Shown here in pieces: positions 1 to 8,055 of a stretch of DNA of 64,000 bases. The notes below the pieces were generated by a model. It had not been told where the DNA came from. It worked only from the letters and a program-made list of their open reading frames with translations, and ran no database searches. The DNA is from Carbonactinospora thermoautotrophica (GTDB lineage: Bacteria > Actinomycetota > Actinomycetes > Streptomycetales > Carbonactinosporaceae). Position numbers and translations under genes: made by a program. The stretch is taken from the NCBI RefSeq assembly GCF_001543895.1, contig NZ_JYIJ01000016.1, positions 339,379 through 403,378 on the forward strand, given 5' to 3'. Positions within the stretch are counted from its first letter, which is position 1; each line of letters begins with the position of its first letter.

Positions 1-1
1 T

Positions 2-56
2 CCTTGAACTCGCCTTTTACTAGCCTTTACTTAGCTTTCTTTTCGCCTTTTGAAAG
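2..56. repeat. Five 11-bp phased repeat units
   Basis: From base 2 the sequence falls into consecutive 11-base units: CCTTGAACTCG, CCTTTTACTAG, CCTTTACTTAG, CTTTCTTTTCG and CCTTTTGAAAG. All begin with C or CC followed by T-rich sequence and end in AG or CG. The tract is much richer in A and T than its surroundings. An 11-bp period is close to one helical turn, so the units could be repeated protein sites on one DNA face upstream of the transfer-like genes. The window starts here, so the array may extend to the left. No binding protein can be named. Confidence 0.5.
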
Positions 57-275
57 CCGAGGACCTTAGAATTCTGGACACGTAGCGTGCTCGAGTGGAA
101 ACTTAGAGTCACCCATTTGCGCTCTTTCGAGCGTGTGGTGGGTTTGTCGCGATGAGTCCGGAATTCAGCGCCAGATATCCAGGTGGAACAACTGAACACG
201 CGCAACCAGCAGCTCATCGACGGCACCTGTTCACCCAGCAGCGGTGTCCGGCGAGCTTTCCTCGGGGGTCACACC

Positions 276-821
276 ATGCGATCCGTGACGCTGTCTCGGT
301 TATTTGCGGGGGTGAAGGCCGCTGCCCGCAGCCAGGACGGCGGTGCGTCGGCGCGTACCAGCGGTCCGGCTGGCGCCAGCGCTGCTGGCGTCGGTGCCGG
401 TGTCGTCACTCACTCCGTCAGTAGCCCTGCTGGCACGGATGCCACCACCGGTATCGGCGTTCCCAGCCTCGGGCCGGTCGTCCCCGAACCCGTGTTCGAG
501 TCGTCGCGGGGGACGACTCGGGGTTCACGGGTTGTCGCGTCCCGCCCGACGCCGTTCGCCGCGGGGTACCCCAGCGTCTCCGTGCCGCGCGCGGCAACGG
601 GCATGATCTCGAGCGCGGTGGGCCGGATCGCCCGTGCGGACGACCTGCCGAGCCAGATCTTCCACACCGCGTACGCGCTGTGCACCTTGCCGGTGATCAT
701 CGCGCTCTACTGTGCGATCTGGGTGCTGGCCACCCCGCAGCGCTTCGCGTTCACCGTACTCGTGCTCCTCGCGCTGGCCGCTCTGGACGGCGCGATCATG
801 CAGGTTCACCCCGTCCATTGA
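276..821 (+). CDS. Small membrane protein beside TraB (unknown function)
   Basis: This 181-residue product is not recognised at family level. Residues 1-120 are rich in Ala, Gly, Ser, Pro and Thr and look disordered. The C-terminal third holds two likely membrane helices, LCTLPVIIALYCAIWVLA and FTVLVLLALAALDGAIM. The ATG at 276 is preferred over an in-frame GTG at 183, because a G-rich stretch lies about 8 bases before it and nothing resembling a ribosome site precedes the GTG. It is 14 bases from a second small membrane protein and is followed by a TraB-like translocase. It may therefore be an Spd-like accessory to conjugative spread; that role is inferred from position only. Confidence 0.5.
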   Translation: MRSVTLSRLFAGVKAAARSQDGGASARTSGPAGASAAGVGAGVVTHSVSSPAGTDATTGIGVPSLGPVVPEPVFESSRGTTRGSRVVASRPTPFAAGYPSVSVPRAATGMISSAVGRIARADDLPSQIFHTAYALCTLPVIIALYCAIWVLATPQRFAFTVLVLLALAALDGAIMQVHPVH

Positions 822-835
822 GGAGTGGTCCCTCC

Positions 836-1030
836 ATGGTCCTATCCATCTCCGGCGTCGTGCTGCTAGGGGTCATCGTGTTCTTCTTCCTGAAGAAGGA
901 CGGCCTGAAGATGACGCACGCGATCGTCTGCGCGTTGTTCGGTTTCTACCTGTCGACGACGACGCTCGCGCCGAGCATCCGGGCCACCGGGACCAGCTTC
1001 GCGAATCTGATCAGCGGATTCCGCTTCTGA
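836..1030 (+). CDS. 64-residue membrane protein of transfer-like cluster
   Basis: The product starts MVLSISGVVLLGVIVFFFLK and continues with a second hydrophobic segment, MTHAIVCALFGFYLSTTTLA, so it should be a two-helix integral membrane protein. The start is supported by GAGGAGTGG at 820-828, which overlaps the stop of the preceding gene. Tiny two-helix proteins of this kind, as I recall, often sit beside FtsK/SpoIIIE-type translocases in actinomycete integrative elements. Nothing in the sequence indicates an enzymatic activity. The likely role is as a membrane partner of the neighbouring translocase (inference from context). Confidence 0.65.
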   Translation: MVLSISGVVLLGVIVFFFLKKDGLKMTHAIVCALFGFYLSTTTLAPSIRATGTSFANLISGFRF

Positions 1031-1165
1031 GGTCCCACTGAGCGGGCTGACCGGCCGGCGGGCCTATAGCCTGTCCGGCGAATCATGCTGCCCGGCTCGC
1101 GTAGCGGGCTGGTTCACCGGCACGTCCTTGCGAACCGCCGGCCGGTGGCCTGGGAGGAGCCGAAC

Positions 1166-2647
1166 ATGCCGCAGAAGCGGTCCCCTCGACTGGTCCGGAA
1201 GGTGCGCGAGACGGCGAAGGCGGGGAACGCCAAGGCCAAGGACGTCCTGTACCCGTTGATCCTCATCCTGCGGGGCACCCGCAAGGGGATCAGACGGGCC
1301 AAGGGCTGGTGGGTGAAGACCCCCAAGGACCGGCGCAACGGAATCCTGTTCCTCGTCGCCCTCGCGCTGATCGTCGTCTCCTTGTTCCCCTGGGGTCCAG
1401 TGCTCGTGCTCGCGGCGCTGATGCTGCTCGCGGCGTGGGCGGGCCGGGAGAAGGAGGACCCCAAGAAGAAGGTCACCCAGGCCCAAGCCAAGAAGCTGCA
1501 GGCCATATACGACGGTCTGGTCCCCTACCTGCATGATCCGGCTGATCCGGATCAGCTGTTCAAGCACGGCGGCGACTTCAGGGCCTCCTTCGACCGCTGG
1601 AAGTTCGACCAGAACGACGAGCTGGCCGAGCTGGAGCTGCACTACTCGCGCTATTTCCGCGACGGCGAGGCCGAGCAGCGCGACAAGGTCGAGACCGTGA
1701 TCGAGCTCAAGGCCGGCAAGGCCCGGGACTACCTGTTCCAATGGGACGAGCAGGGCAATCGGCTGGTGGTGTCGTCCCGGCCGCCGATGCCTTCCCTCAT
1801 CCCGGCGCAGCCGTTCGTGGTGGCCCGCGGCGAGATCGTGATCGGGTTCACCGACCCGGTCTCGGCGCGCCGGCAGATCCCGGTTGAGATCGACGGGGTC
1901 ACCCGCCAGCTGGCGCCGGTGGTGTGGCGGGTGGGGCGCAGGTCCACCGAGCCGCACCTGCTGGCCCTGGGTCACCCGGGATCCGGCAAGTCGAACCTGC
2001 TGCGCAGCTTCGCCCTGCAAGCGGTGCGGGCCGGCCACAGGGTGATCTTGATCGAGGGCAGGAAGACGGGCGACTTCGCCTGCTTCCAGGGTCGACGAGG
2101 GGTCGCTCGCGTGGCAGCCGGCCTCGACGACGCGCTGGATGCGCTGCGCTGGCTGGCCGAGGAGACCGAGCGGCGCGCCGACGCCATCAGCCAGGCCAGG
2201 CTGGCGCACGCCCCGGTCCCGGACGAGGTGTCCCAGCAGCTGTGGCTGATCGTGGACGACCTGGTCGACCTGGTCGACCTGGCACGGGCAGCCGACCGCC
2301 CCGACCCCCAGCAGTACCTGGAGGCGCCGCTGCGGCTCGGCCGGTCCGCGAACGTCACGGTGGTGCTGAGCGCCCAATACGCGCAGGCGAGGCAATTCAA
2401 GCCGGTTCAGCTGACCCAGTTGCGGGCGCGGGTGGGCCTGGGCGCGATCGACCAGGCCGGGGCGAAGTTGCTGTTCGGCTCCACGCTGGGGACCGGCAAG
2501 GATGACGAGCTGCCACCCGGACGCGGCTGGGCCAAGATCGGCAGCGCCGGCATGGTCCGGGTCCAGGTGCCGTACACGCCCGACCCGTACGACGAGGAGA
2601 CGGCCGAGACCGACCGCAGCCGCGTGCTGGCGTTGCTCGCCTCGTGA
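1166..2647 (+). CDS. FtsK/SpoIIIE-type DNA translocase, TraB-like
   Basis: This 493-residue ATPase probably pumps double-stranded DNA, as actinomycete TraB proteins do during conjugation. A basic N-terminus is followed by two membrane helices at about residues 59-93. The motor domain carries Walker A GHPGSGKS at about 269-276 and a Walker B-like strand LWLIVDDLVDLVD. The ATG at 1166 has GGGAGGAGC just upstream; an in-frame start at 1085 lacks such support. It follows two small membrane proteins, which is the arrangement of a transfer locus. No integrase, excisionase or replication gene lies in the window, so this is either one end of an element or a domesticated tra locus. Family assignment is firm; the conjugative role is inferred. 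Confidence 0.85.
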   Translation: MPQKRSPRLVRKVRETAKAGNAKAKDVLYPLILILRGTRKGIRRAKGWWVKTPKDRRNGILFLVALALIVVSLFPWGPVLVLAALMLLAAWAGREKEDPKKKVTQAQAKKLQAIYDGLVPYLHDPADPDQLFKHGGDFRASFDRWKFDQNDELAELELHYSRYFRDGEAEQRDKVETVIELKAGKARDYLFQWDEQGNRLVVSSRPPMPSLIPAQPFVVARGEIVIGFTDPVSARRQIPVEIDGVTRQLAPVVWRVGRRSTEPHLLALGHPGSGKSNLLRSFALQAVRAGHRVILIEGRKTGDFACFQGRRGVARVAAGLDDALDALRWLAEETERRADAISQARLAHAPVPDEVSQQLWLIVDDLVDLVDLARAADRPDPQQYLEAPLRLGRSANVTVVLSAQYAQARQFKPVQLTQLRARVGLGAIDQAGAKLLFGSTLGTGKDDELPPGRGWAKIGSAGMVRVQVPYTPDPYDEETAETDRSRVLALLAS

Positions 2648-2656
2648 CAGATCTGA

Positions 2657-2690
2657 AGGGGCCTGGTCCGGCCAGGGGGACCAGGCCCCT
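2657..2690. terminator. Bidirectional hairpin terminator after traB-like gene
   Basis: A 13-bp perfect inverted repeat, AGGGGCCTGGTCC and its complement, encloses an 8-base loop. It lies 10 bases after the stop of the translocase gene and 16 bases before the stop of the convergent ABC permease. It should terminate transcription from both sides, although it lacks a long T tract. Confidence 0.8.
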
Positions 2691-2705
2691 CGTCACGTCC
2701 CGTGC

Positions 2706-3500
2706 TCAGTCCAGCACGCGCCGGGCGAACCGCTGCACCGCCAGCCACCCGATCAGCGCCAGCCCGCCGAGCAGCACCGCGCGCAGCCCCTCGCTCATGT
2801 ACACCACCGGGTTGACGAGCACGGCGACCTGCAGCCATCGCACCTGCTCCAGCGCCGCCCACGAGTAGTAGACGCAGCCGAGCATGGTCGCCGGCAGCAT
2901 GATCACGGTGAACACCGCCTGCGCCTTGTTCGGCTCGATCAGACAGCCGATCAGCAGGCCGAGCGCCGCGGACAACAGCGCGCTCGCGACCATGACCAGA
3001 AGGAACAACGGCCAGTTGTGGATCTCCACGCTCGGCCCCTGGCCCTCGGCGTGCACGAACAGCACGGCCGGGAAGACCAGCGCCGCCGCGATCAGTCCCT
3101 GGAGCGCGCCGGACACGATCTTCTGCAGACCGACCAGCCAGACCGGTACCGGCGCGAGCAGCCGGTCCTCGATCTCCTTGGTCCACGACAGCTCCATGAC
3201 CAGCTGCATGACGACCGAGGTCAGGCCGGTGAAAACCAACGCGGAGGCCACCATGCCCGGGACCAGGACCGTCGAGAACGTGGGCCGCCCCGGCGCGGCC
3301 CCGGCCGCGAAGGAGCCACCGCCCGGGCCGATCTTCGGCAGCACGTACGCGAACACGAAGACGAACAGCAGCGGCTGCATCACGACGCGGACCACGAACG
3401 TCACCAGGTCCCGGCGGATGACCCGCAGGTCGCGCAGGATCAGGGCGGCGCACGTGCGCAGCGCCGAAGCGCGGGGCGCGGTCGGGGCGAGCGTGCTCAT
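2706..3500 (-). CDS. ABC-2 type transporter permease
   Basis: The 264-residue product has about six hydrophobic segments and the layout of ABC-2/DrrB-type exporter permeases. It has a cytoplasmic N-terminus (LILRDLRVIRRDLVTF), the conserved ELSWTKEIEDRLLAPVP loop and a C-terminal helix. Its ATG overlaps the stop of the upstream ATPase gene as ATGA, so the two subunits are translationally coupled. With the preceding MarR-type gene it forms a three-gene operon read leftward. The substrate is unknown; small-molecule or drug export is the usual role of MarR-controlled DrrAB-like pairs. Confidence 0.88.
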   Translation of the reverse strand: MSTLAPTAPRASALRTCAALILRDLRVIRRDLVTFVVRVVMQPLLFVFVFAYVLPKIGPGGGSFAAGAAPGRPTFSTVLVPGMVASALVFTGLTSVVMQLVMELSWTKEIEDRLLAPVPVWLVGLQKIVSGALQGLIAAALVFPAVLFVHAEGQGPSVEIHNWPLFLLVMVASALLSAALGLLIGCLIEPNKAQAVFTVIMLPATMLGCVYYSWAALEQVRWLQVAVLVNPVVYMSEGLRAVLLGGLALIGWLAVQRFARRVLD

Positions 3501-4460
3501 TCGCGGTACTCCCGTCCGGTCAGGGTGAGGAAGACGGTCTCCAGGCTGGGTGACAGGGTCGCGGCGTCCCGTGGCGTCCGGCCGACCTGGGCGCCGGCCG
3601 CGATCAGCTCGCCGAGCAGGCCGTCGGCGCCGGACGCGAACACCCGCAGCTGCGGCCCGTCGCTCTCCACCCGGCGCACCCCGGGCAGCCGCCAGGCGAG
3701 CTCGGCCACCGGAGCGGAGTCGTCCGCGTACGTGAGGGTGAACACCGTGTCCGCGTCCACGGACTTCTTCAGCGCGGGCACGGTGTCGCAGGCCAGCACC
3801 TGGCCGTGGTCGATGATCGCGACCCGCTCGCAGAGCGTCTCGGCCTCCTCCAGGTAGTGGGTGGTGAGGAGGATCGTCTGCCCCTCGGCGTGCAGCCGCC
3901 GCAGGGTCTCCCAGAGATTCAACCGGGTCTGCGGGTCGATCCCGGCGGTCGGCTCGTCCAGGAACAGCAGCGGCGGCCGGTGCGCCAGCGCCCGCGCGAT
4001 CAGCAGCCGCTGGGCCTGGCCGCCGGACAGCTCGTACACCATGGCCTTGCGCCGCTCGCCCAGGTTGAACAGGTCGAGCAGCTCCCCGGCCCGCCGCCGC
4101 GCCTCCCGGGCGCTCATCCCGAAGTACCGGCCCCGGAACTCCAGGTTCTCGGCCACGTCGAGCCGCCGGTCCAGGGTGTTGTGCTGGGACACCACGCCGA
4201 TGTGGCGCTTGACCTCGACCGGGTGCGCGCGGACGTCGATCCCGTACACGAACGCCTGGCCCCCAGCCGGGATCACGCGCGTGGTCAGCATGCCGATCGT
4301 GGTGGACTTGCCCGCGCCGTTCGGGCCGAGCAGGCCGAAGAACTCACCCTGCGCCACGGTGAGGTCGATGCCGGCGACCGCCTCGATCTCGCCGCGCGGG
4401 CCGGAGTACGTCTTGCGCAGGCCGACGGTACGGATGGCGGGGGGGCGCGGAATCCGTCAC
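3497..4460 (-). CDS. ABC exporter ATPase, apparent frameshift near the start
   Basis: The body is a DrrA-like ATPase with Walker A GPNGAGKST, signature LSGGQ, Walker B LLFLDEP and a His switch (LTTHYLEEA). The open frame has a candidate start only at a GTG (4357) that would cut off the first beta strands. The missing start, AIRTVGLRKTYSGPRG, is encoded just upstream but in another frame. A GTG at 4458-4460 overlaps the stop of the MarR gene as GTGA and opens the frame VTDSAPP. That frame joins the body exactly if one base of the seven-G run at 4439-4445 (C on the coding strand) is removed. As sequenced, translation from the coupled start ends after about 38 codons. A sequencing error is the simplest explanation. 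Confidence 0.8.
4439..4445. other. Seven-G homopolymer at the frameshift point
   Basis: Seven consecutive G bases (C on the coding strand) lie between the coupled GTG start and the ABC ATPase reading frame. Six would restore one uninterrupted frame. It could be an indel error or a slippage site. Confidence 0.7.
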
Positions 4461-4939
4461 GTCCTCTCCCCTGGCTTGAGGAGCGCGCCGAGGCGCTCGA
4501 TGGATGTGATCAGGAAGTCCCTGATCACGGGTGCGTGCTCGGGCTCGATGAAGTCGAACGGCTCGCTCCAGCGGCTCTCCAGCTCGCGCTGGCACTCGGC
4601 GACCAGTTCGCGACCGGCCTCGGTGATGTGGAGCCGCACGACCCTGCGGTCCTTGCCGTCACGGCGGCGTTCCACCAGCCCGTCCCGTTCCAGGGTGTCG
4701 ACGATCCCGGTGAGCGTCGCCGGCGTGCACCAGGCGGCCTGCGCCGCCTCCCGGGAGGTCACCCCGTCGCGGCGCGCCAGCGTGATCAACAGGCTCATCC
4801 CGCTGGACGAGACCCGTGGGGAGTCCATCAGCCGGAAGAAGAGCAACCCGTTCAGCCGGGCGACGACGTTGAGCAACGCCGGGATCGTCATCTCCCGCAG
4901 CCGCTCCGGGTCGGTCCACCCGAGATCGTCGCGCACCAC
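4457..4939 (-). CDS. MarR family transcriptional regulator
   Basis: The protein of about 160 residues has the MarR winged-helix layout: an N-terminal helix ending in LLFFRLMD, recognition helix CTPATLTGIVDTLERDGLVERR, and a wing with DGKDRRVVRLHITEAG. An in-frame TTG at 4975 would extend it, but the predicted -10 element at 4962-4967 lies inside that extension. The GTG at 4937-4939 is therefore chosen as a near-leaderless start. It is the first gene of an operon with the ABC ATPase (GTGA overlap) and permease. It probably represses the exporter and itself and is released by a transported compound; the ligand is unknown. Confidence 0.8.
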   Translation of the reverse strand: MVRDDLGWTDPERLREMTIPALLNVVARLNGLLFFRLMDSPRVSSSGMSLLITLARRDGVTSREAAQAAWCTPATLTGIVDTLERDGLVERRRDGKDRRVVRLHITEAGRELVAECQRELESRWSEPFDFIEPEHAPVIRDFLITSIERLGALLKPGERT

Positions 4940-4961
4940 GAGAAGAATGTTAGCTACCGTA

Positions 4962-4991
4962 TTATTAGGCAGCAAGATAATTAGGTATCAA
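4962..4991 (-). promoter_or_regulatory. Promoter of the MarR-ABC operon
   Basis: On the minus strand TTGATA (4986-4991) and TAATAA (4962-4967) are separated by 18 bases, a near-consensus housekeeping promoter. The motif CCTAATNAT occurs twice, about 20 bases apart, across the spacer and the -10 element. This could be the MarR operator. The block is strikingly AT-rich for this genome. Confidence 0.65.
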
Positions 4992-5023
4992 AGTTTAGTG
5001 ATGATCGAGGGGCATGGCGAGGC

Positions 5024-5461
5024 TCAGGTCGCGGGCAGGGCGGTGGCGAGCAGGACGACGCCGAGCGAGCCGACGAGTGAAGTGACCGCCATGGCGCGGG
5101 CGAAGGCGGGACGGCCGCGGCCGTTCGCCCAGCCGTGCAGCATGGCCGCGACCATGACGGCGACGAAGAGCAGCAGCTTGGCGGCGAGGACGCGGCCGTA
5201 GCCGGGGTAGTACAGCGATTCCCAGGTGACCCCTTTGTGCCAGGCCATGGCGATGCCCGTGGTGATCTGCACCGGCAGGAAGAACGCGCCGGTGAACTGG
5301 CCGAAACGCCGTCCGATCGCGCGCAGCACCCGGCCGCGCTGGCCGGTGTCCAGCGTGTCGCGGGCGAGGGGCAGGACGACCAGCGAGATGGTGAGCTGGC
5401 CGCCGACCCAAAGCGCCGCGGAGGTGACGTGCAGGAAACGGATCAACGCCCACCAGGTCAT
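5024..5461 (-). CDS. CopD-like four-helix membrane protein
   Basis: The 145-residue product has four predicted membrane helices. It begins MTWWALIRFLHVTSAALWVGG, a pattern typical of CopD/DUF2269-like proteins, with a His in helix 1 next to WVGG. The ATG at 5461 lies 5 bases past the stop of the nitrite reductase gene, so it is the last gene of the leftward cluster. It may take part in copper handling or haem/copper membrane assembly for the reductase. The family match rests on a short motif and topology, so function is tentative. Confidence 0.65.
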   Translation of the reverse strand: MTWWALIRFLHVTSAALWVGGQLTISLVVLPLARDTLDTGQRGRVLRAIGRRFGQFTGAFFLPVQITTGIAMAWHKGVTWESLYYPGYGRVLAAKLLLFVAVMVAAMLHGWANGRGRPAFARAMAVTSLVGSLGVVLLATALPAT

Positions 5462-5465
5462 GCGA

Positions 5466-7955
5466 TCACCTCGTGACCCGGAACAGACCGTGGGCGCCGT
5501 TCTCGGCGTGGCGCATGTCGTGGTCGACGAACGGGTAGTTGCCGGGCTCGGGGAAGACGGTCTCCACGAAGCCACCCTGGGCGGGTGCGAGATCGAGGAC
5601 CTGCGCGCCCCCCGGATCGTCCTTGCGGAGCAGATAGGCGCCTTCCTTGTACACGGTGTCGAACCTGGTTCCCACGATGTGGAAGGCCGTGCCGGATGCG
5701 GGCCCGGCGGCGACCACCCACACGCGCACCCGTTCTCCCGCTCGGGCGGCGAGCGGCGCGTGGTCGTAACCGGCCGCTGTCCCGTTGAACATCCAGGCGT
5801 CCGGGCGCCCTTCTCGCATGTTCGCGACCTGGGCCTGGCTACCTGGCTCTCCCCGGTACAGTTCGCCCTGGACGAGGAGGTACTCGCGGTCGACGCGGGG
5901 CAGCCCGGGCGGATCGATGATCACGGCACCGTACATGCCGTTGGCGATGTGCTGGAGCATCGGGTGAGTCGAGCAGTGGTAGAGCCAGGCACCGGCCCGA
6001 TCGGCCCGGAACTGGTAGACGAGCCGCTCACCCGGCTGGATGGTGCGCATCGGCCCGTCCGGGGCGAGCGCTCCGGCGTGGAAGTCGATGCCGTGCCCCA
6101 TCGTGCCGTCGTTGACGAACGTCACCGTGAACACGTCGCCGACCTTGCCACGCAGCACCGGGCCGGGGACGGTTCCGTTGAACGTCCACATCCGCTGGCG
6201 CACGCCGGGGGCGACCTCCAGGTCCCTCTCCATCGCGTGGATCTCGACACGGTGCTCGGTGCCGCCAGGCGCGGGCCGCAGCGTGGCATCGTACGGGCGC
6301 CAGCCCGGGCTCATCGGCCCGGACAAGTCGAGCCCGCCGAGTGAACCCTGGGCATCCTGCTGCGGCATCCCCGGGTCGTCCCCGTGATGGTGGCCGGAAC
6401 CGTCGCCGGTCACCCGAACATGCAGGGTCATGCCGGCGGCCCGGTGGCCGGGAACCGTGCACCAGGCTTCCACCGACCGGGTCAGCGGGGGCAGGCGCAG
6501 CACGGCGGTCTCACCCGGGTCGAGCAGTTCGGTGTGCTCGCCGGTCGCGAACCGCAGGTCGTGGCGTTGGGCATCCCGGTTGGTGACGCGGAGCACGAGG
6601 CGTGTGCCCGCCGCGGCGTCGATCGCGGCGGGCTGGATCCGCATGTCGGCGAGCGTCACGTCGACCGTGCGTGTGTCTCCGGTGACCGTGCCCGTGTTTC
6701 CGGCGACCGTCACCGGCTGAGGGCGGGGAGCGCCGCTGACCGCCACGCCCACCGCACCCGCCGTGAGCAGGGTCCCAACGACGATCCCGGCGACCGCGGG
6801 TGAGGGACGCGGGACCCGACGGGAACCCCGAGCTTGCAAGAGCGCCACCACCGCGAGCACCGTGAAGGCGGCCAGCGCGGTGATCACGACCGCCCAGCCG
6901 AGCAACGCGAGAGGTCGTGGCACCGGCAGCGCGATCAGGGGCAGTGCCGCGTTGACGGCGCTGACCCGGGCCACCCAGCCCCGCTCCAAGGTCGCCGCGG
7001 TCGCCTTGAGGCGGGCCGGGCCGCCACCGAGGACGACCGGCAGCAGATATGTCAGGGCACCGAGCAGGATCTGACCGACGAAGCCGACGATCGCCGACGT
7101 CACCAGCGGGTCCGGCGGGAGAGCCGGGCCCTTGCGGGCCACCAGGACGAGGTCGGCGAGCACGACGACGGCGAACCAGGCCGTGCCCGCCGCGATCATC
7201 CACGACGCCGCCGTGTGCGGGCCGCGCCGTCGGGCGGTCCGGACGAAGGGGACCAGCGACAGCGCCACCGCGGTCGCGTACAGCGCGAGCCCGGCGACGG
7301 CGACCGCCTGGTTGGCGGCGAGCAGCCCGACGACGGCGAGCGCCAGACCCGGCACCGCGACCCGCAGCGCCCGCCGGGCCACCATGTCGACGTCGTCCGT
7401 CGCGCGGGTGCGCAGCACCGTGGGCCAGAGGAGGAACAGGGTGCCCAGCACGGTCAGACCGACCCAGCCGAGCACGTTCGCGTGGACGTGCGCGGCGTGC
7501 AGCCGTTCGTGCCAGGACCCCGGTGTGAGGTGTCCGGCCATGAGGCCGCCCATCGTGCCGCCCGCGACCAGCGCCGCCCCGGCCGCGACGTACCAGGAGA
7601 CGAGACGGGAGAACCGGCTGGGGAGCGTGCGACGTACCCGCACGGCGAGCATCACGGTGTGCGACCCCACGACCATGACGACGGCTGCGGCGCCGGCCGC
7701 GGTGAGCGCCGGGAGGTCGATGACGACCCCGGCCAGCACGGCGGCCACGCCCGCGTTGAGCGCGCCCAACCGGATCGCCGACCAGCGGGCGGACGGCTGC
7801 GGCGCGCGCAGCAGGACCACGGCGAAGTGTTCGCTCCAGGTGAGGATGGCGTTGGTCACCGCACCCAGCAGGAACAGGTGGACCAGCAGCCAGCGCGGCA
7901 CGGGCAGCCAGTCCCGGGTGAGCGTCGCGATCACGGTGAGGACGAGCCACGCCAC
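5466..7955 (-). CDS. nirK: Membrane-anchored copper nitrite reductase (NirK type)
   Basis: This product of at least 829 residues should reduce nitrite to nitric oxide at the outer face of the membrane. About 400 N-terminal residues form many membrane helices. A cupredoxin follows (about 410-515) with a blue-copper set including RHDL and WCTVPGHRAAGM. The C-terminal two-domain reductase carries GIDFHAG near residue 618, the AniA-like type 1 site HCSTHPMLQHIANGM near 660, and HIVGTRFDTVY. These supply both the Asp and His of the active site. The only start in this frame, GTG at 7955, has no ribosome site. A coupled GTG at 8059 with GGAAAGGAG lies in a frame shifted by one base; one extra base, for example in the G4 run at 8005-8008, would join them. 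Reductase identity is strong. Confidence 0.85.
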   Translation of the reverse strand: MAWLVLTVIATLTRDWLPVPRWLLVHLFLLGAVTNAILTWSEHFAVVLLRAPQPSARWSAIRLGALNAGVAAVLAGVVIDLPALTAAGAAAVVMVVGSHTVMLAVRVRRTLPSRFSRLVSWYVAAGAALVAGGTMGGLMAGHLTPGSWHERLHAAHVHANVLGWVGLTVLGTLFLLWPTVLRTRATDDVDMVARRALRVAVPGLALAVVGLLAANQAVAVAGLALYATAVALSLVPFVRTARRRGPHTAASWMIAAGTAWFAVVVLADLVLVARKGPALPPDPLVTSAIVGFVGQILLGALTYLLPVVLGGGPARLKATAATLERGWVARVSAVNAALPLIALPVPRPLALLGWAVVITALAAFTVLAVVALLQARGSRRVPRPSPAVAGIVVGTLLTAGAVGVAVSGAPRPQPVTVAGNTGTVTGDTRTVDVTLADMRIQPAAIDAAAGTRLVLRVTNRDAQRHDLRFATGEHTELLDPGETAVLRLPPLTRSVEAWCTVPGHRAAGMTLHVRVTGDGSGHHHGDDPGMPQQDAQGSLGGLDLSGPMSPGWRPYDATLRPAPGGTEHRVEIHAMERDLEVAPGVRQRMWTFNGTVPGPVLRGKVGDVFTVTFVNDGTMGHGIDFHAGALAPDGPMRTIQPGERLVYQFRADRAGAWLYHCSTHPMLQHIANGMYGAVIIDPPGLPRVDREYLLVQGELYRGEPGSQAQVANMREGRPDAWMFNGTAAGYDHAPLAARAGERVRVWVVAAGPASGTAFHIVGTRFDTVYKEGAYLLRKDDPGGAQVLDLAPAQGGFVETVFPEPGNYPFVDHDMRHAENGAHGLFRVTR

Positions 7956-8055
7956 GACGACCGCGTTCGCCCGGGCGTGCCAGGCGGCGCGGCGGCGTGC
8001 CGGAGGGGCGGAGGCGGCGGTCCACCGGGCAGGTCGACGCGTACGTCCACCAAAG

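Noticed and set aside
4439..4445. Phase variation of the ABC exporter as a firm claim
   Set aside because: A second apparent one-base error of opposite sign occurs at the nirK start, so sequencing error must be excluded first; it is kept only as an alternative.
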